Assembly: GCA_028673005.1 (NCBI GenBank)
Contig: CM054116.1
Span: 24,033,840 to 24,097,839, forward strand
DNA length: 64,000 nt
DNA from: Tanypteryx hageni
Taxonomy: Eukaryota; Arthropoda; Insecta; Odonata; Petaluridae
Direction of reading: 5' to 3'
Positions 62,720 through 64,000 of the stretch are shown here, piece after piece (position 1 is the stretch's first letter; each line of letters starts with the position of its first letter). Under the pieces are notes generated by a model. It saw nothing but the letters and a program-made list of their open reading frames with translations. It did no database searches and was not told the DNA's origin. The translations under genes were made by a program, and so were the position numbers.

Positions 62720-63295
62720 TTTCAAAGATGGACCTGTCCTACCACAGAAGTGCCTACAGTGCAAAAAAATGTGGTGTATAACAGTGAATACCCATTTTTG
62801 AGGGTAAGCAGTGGACATTGTCCGGACTGATTCGCCAAACAACGTACTTTGTTTGTAAGAAAGTGGCAGTGCTATAAAGATCCAAATATTTTATATTGTC
62901 TTTCCTTTATTTTTATTTAACCTTTTATTTTTTCCTCCCTCTACTTTTGTGCGACACTATATATTAAATTATGGAGTAGGAATTGTTCCTTTCTTTATCA
63001 TATCCTTATTATCCTTTCCAAATCTACTTTATTTTTGGGTCCTTCTCAGATAATGTATGCATGACGTGGATTTTTGTAATTTCAGGTAATATTATTTGAT
63101 CATCTTCAAATGTTTCTTTTTCAAAACTCTCTTCTAACGCACTCTTGCCATTTTCCTACCTTTTTATGGAAATCATTTGTGTTTACATTGGGGTTGTAGT
63201 TGCCTTTGTCATGAAATATTCCTATTTCTTTGAAGAACTTCTTTTTCATACTTCATTTCGAATTTGCTATATGTATAGACCTGACTTATTTGGAT
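62720..63295. other. Intergenic or intronic, nothing recognised
   Basis: AT-rich, T-rich stretch at 62880-63150. A frame at 62425-62842 (- strand) overlaps the broken transposase and is not recognised as a gene. Confidence 0.35.
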
Positions 63296-63299
63296 TTGT

Positions 63300-63730
63300 T
63301 ATTACTTTCTCTATATGCAGTATTGAGAAAGTATTTTTTTCATGAAAAAATCAAATTTGAGTTTTCAAATACACATCAAGTCTCCTGAATACATTTTCAT
63401 TTTCTTGATGATGTGCGTGTGTCTCTGTATGTGATAGGCATTTTGCAGATGCTGTAACTCGGAAACTAATTATCAGATCAGCATGGAACTTCATATTTAA
63501 GATTTTTATTAGAAATTCTAGATTTGATAAGATTTTGGCCAAAATTGGTCAACTGTAAGTGGAGGTTTACTCTTGTCATTTTTCCCTTTTTCCCAATTAT
63601 CTCCTTTAGGGCGTCATTAATATAAATATTTGTCATTATCAAAATTATAGATAATATAATTTTCTATGAGTTCCGTTTGAAACATTTTTTCATAAAATGG
63701 ATCGTTTCTGAGATATTTGGATTATTTGTC
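63300..63730 (+). repeat. Dispersed repeat, also at 49160-49600
   Basis: It has the same order of landmarks as the 49160 copy, at visibly lower identity toward the 3' end. A reverse-oriented scrap of the start (ACTTTCTCAATACTGCATG) is at about 3200. Confidence 0.65.
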
Positions 63731-64000
63731 TGAATTTGTTAGAACATTGAATGTCACTAGGTGACAGCCTTGTTTCTATTGCTATGATAAAATTTTTGAA
63801 TTGTTGATAGTGCTACCAAGGGTAATTTTAATTGTAAATATTTTTCATAGTAACTTGACATTAGTAGTAAAATGTACATCAGTATTTTGCTATCCATAAT
63901 AACAATTTATTTACTTACTGGTTTCTCAATGTGAAAAATTATGCACGAGAGTAATTGCCAATAGTTATTCCTGAGGATGTTATTGTCAAGAGTAAGTACT

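Noticed and set aside
62425..62842. Overlapping - strand frames of 91 and 110 codons, Cys/His-rich in part
   Set aside because: They lie in other frames over the broken transposase region; no consistent zinc-finger spacing.

Overview
This is an AT-rich eukaryotic window: spliced genes with GT/AG introns, kilobase introns, AATAAA polyadenylation signals and dense transposon debris. The protein sequences and the transposon mix (pogo/Tigger, hAT, piggyBac, Penelope-like, APE-type LINE) suggest an invertebrate animal, most likely an arthropod. The species cannot be told from the sequence alone.

Host genes, left to right. (1) The 3' part of a dipeptidyl peptidase IV (DPP4)-like serine peptidase, + strand, seven exons from 791 to 16876; the earlier exons lie off the left edge. 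(2) A compact three-exon gene for mitochondrial ribosomal protein S25, - strand, 30795 to 30058. (3) A complete six-exon gene for the proteasome catalytic subunit beta type-7 (beta-2), + strand, 32449 to 48752, divergent from MRPS25 across 1.65 kb. (4) The start of an unidentified gene, + strand, from 58025, whose third exon has a Tudor-like pattern; it probably continues past the right edge.

Most of the rest is mobile DNA, much of it nested. Elements whose ends I could place by terminal inverted repeats and target-site duplications are: a 0.46 kb TA-flanked MITE (8193-8653); a 3.3 kb hAT element with dead transposase (9244-12531); a 0.7 kb foldback element (13631-14337); a 0.73 kb internally deleted pogo element (15698-16424) and a longer dead relative (38665-40288); a piggyBac relic (17310-21675) carrying an inserted near-full-length LINE (18072-21418); a small hAT derivative (22805-23097); two Tigger-like frames (24003-26240, 26765-29376); and two small hAT MITEs (53887-54297, 54770-55108). 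Dead Tigger/jerky-like transposases lie at 34870-36250, 51031-52796 and 60503-62590. Penelope-like and CR1/jockey-like reverse transcriptase scraps lie in PSMB7 intron 4. A tRNA-derived repeat with an Ala-type GGC anticodon occurs three times, twice as a head-to-head pair.

The host genes have unrelated housekeeping or peptidase roles and do not form a functional cluster. I found no CRISPR array, operon or defence island. The unusual content is the nested transposon architecture, the foldback element, the paired tRNA-like elements and the unidentified Tudor-like gene.
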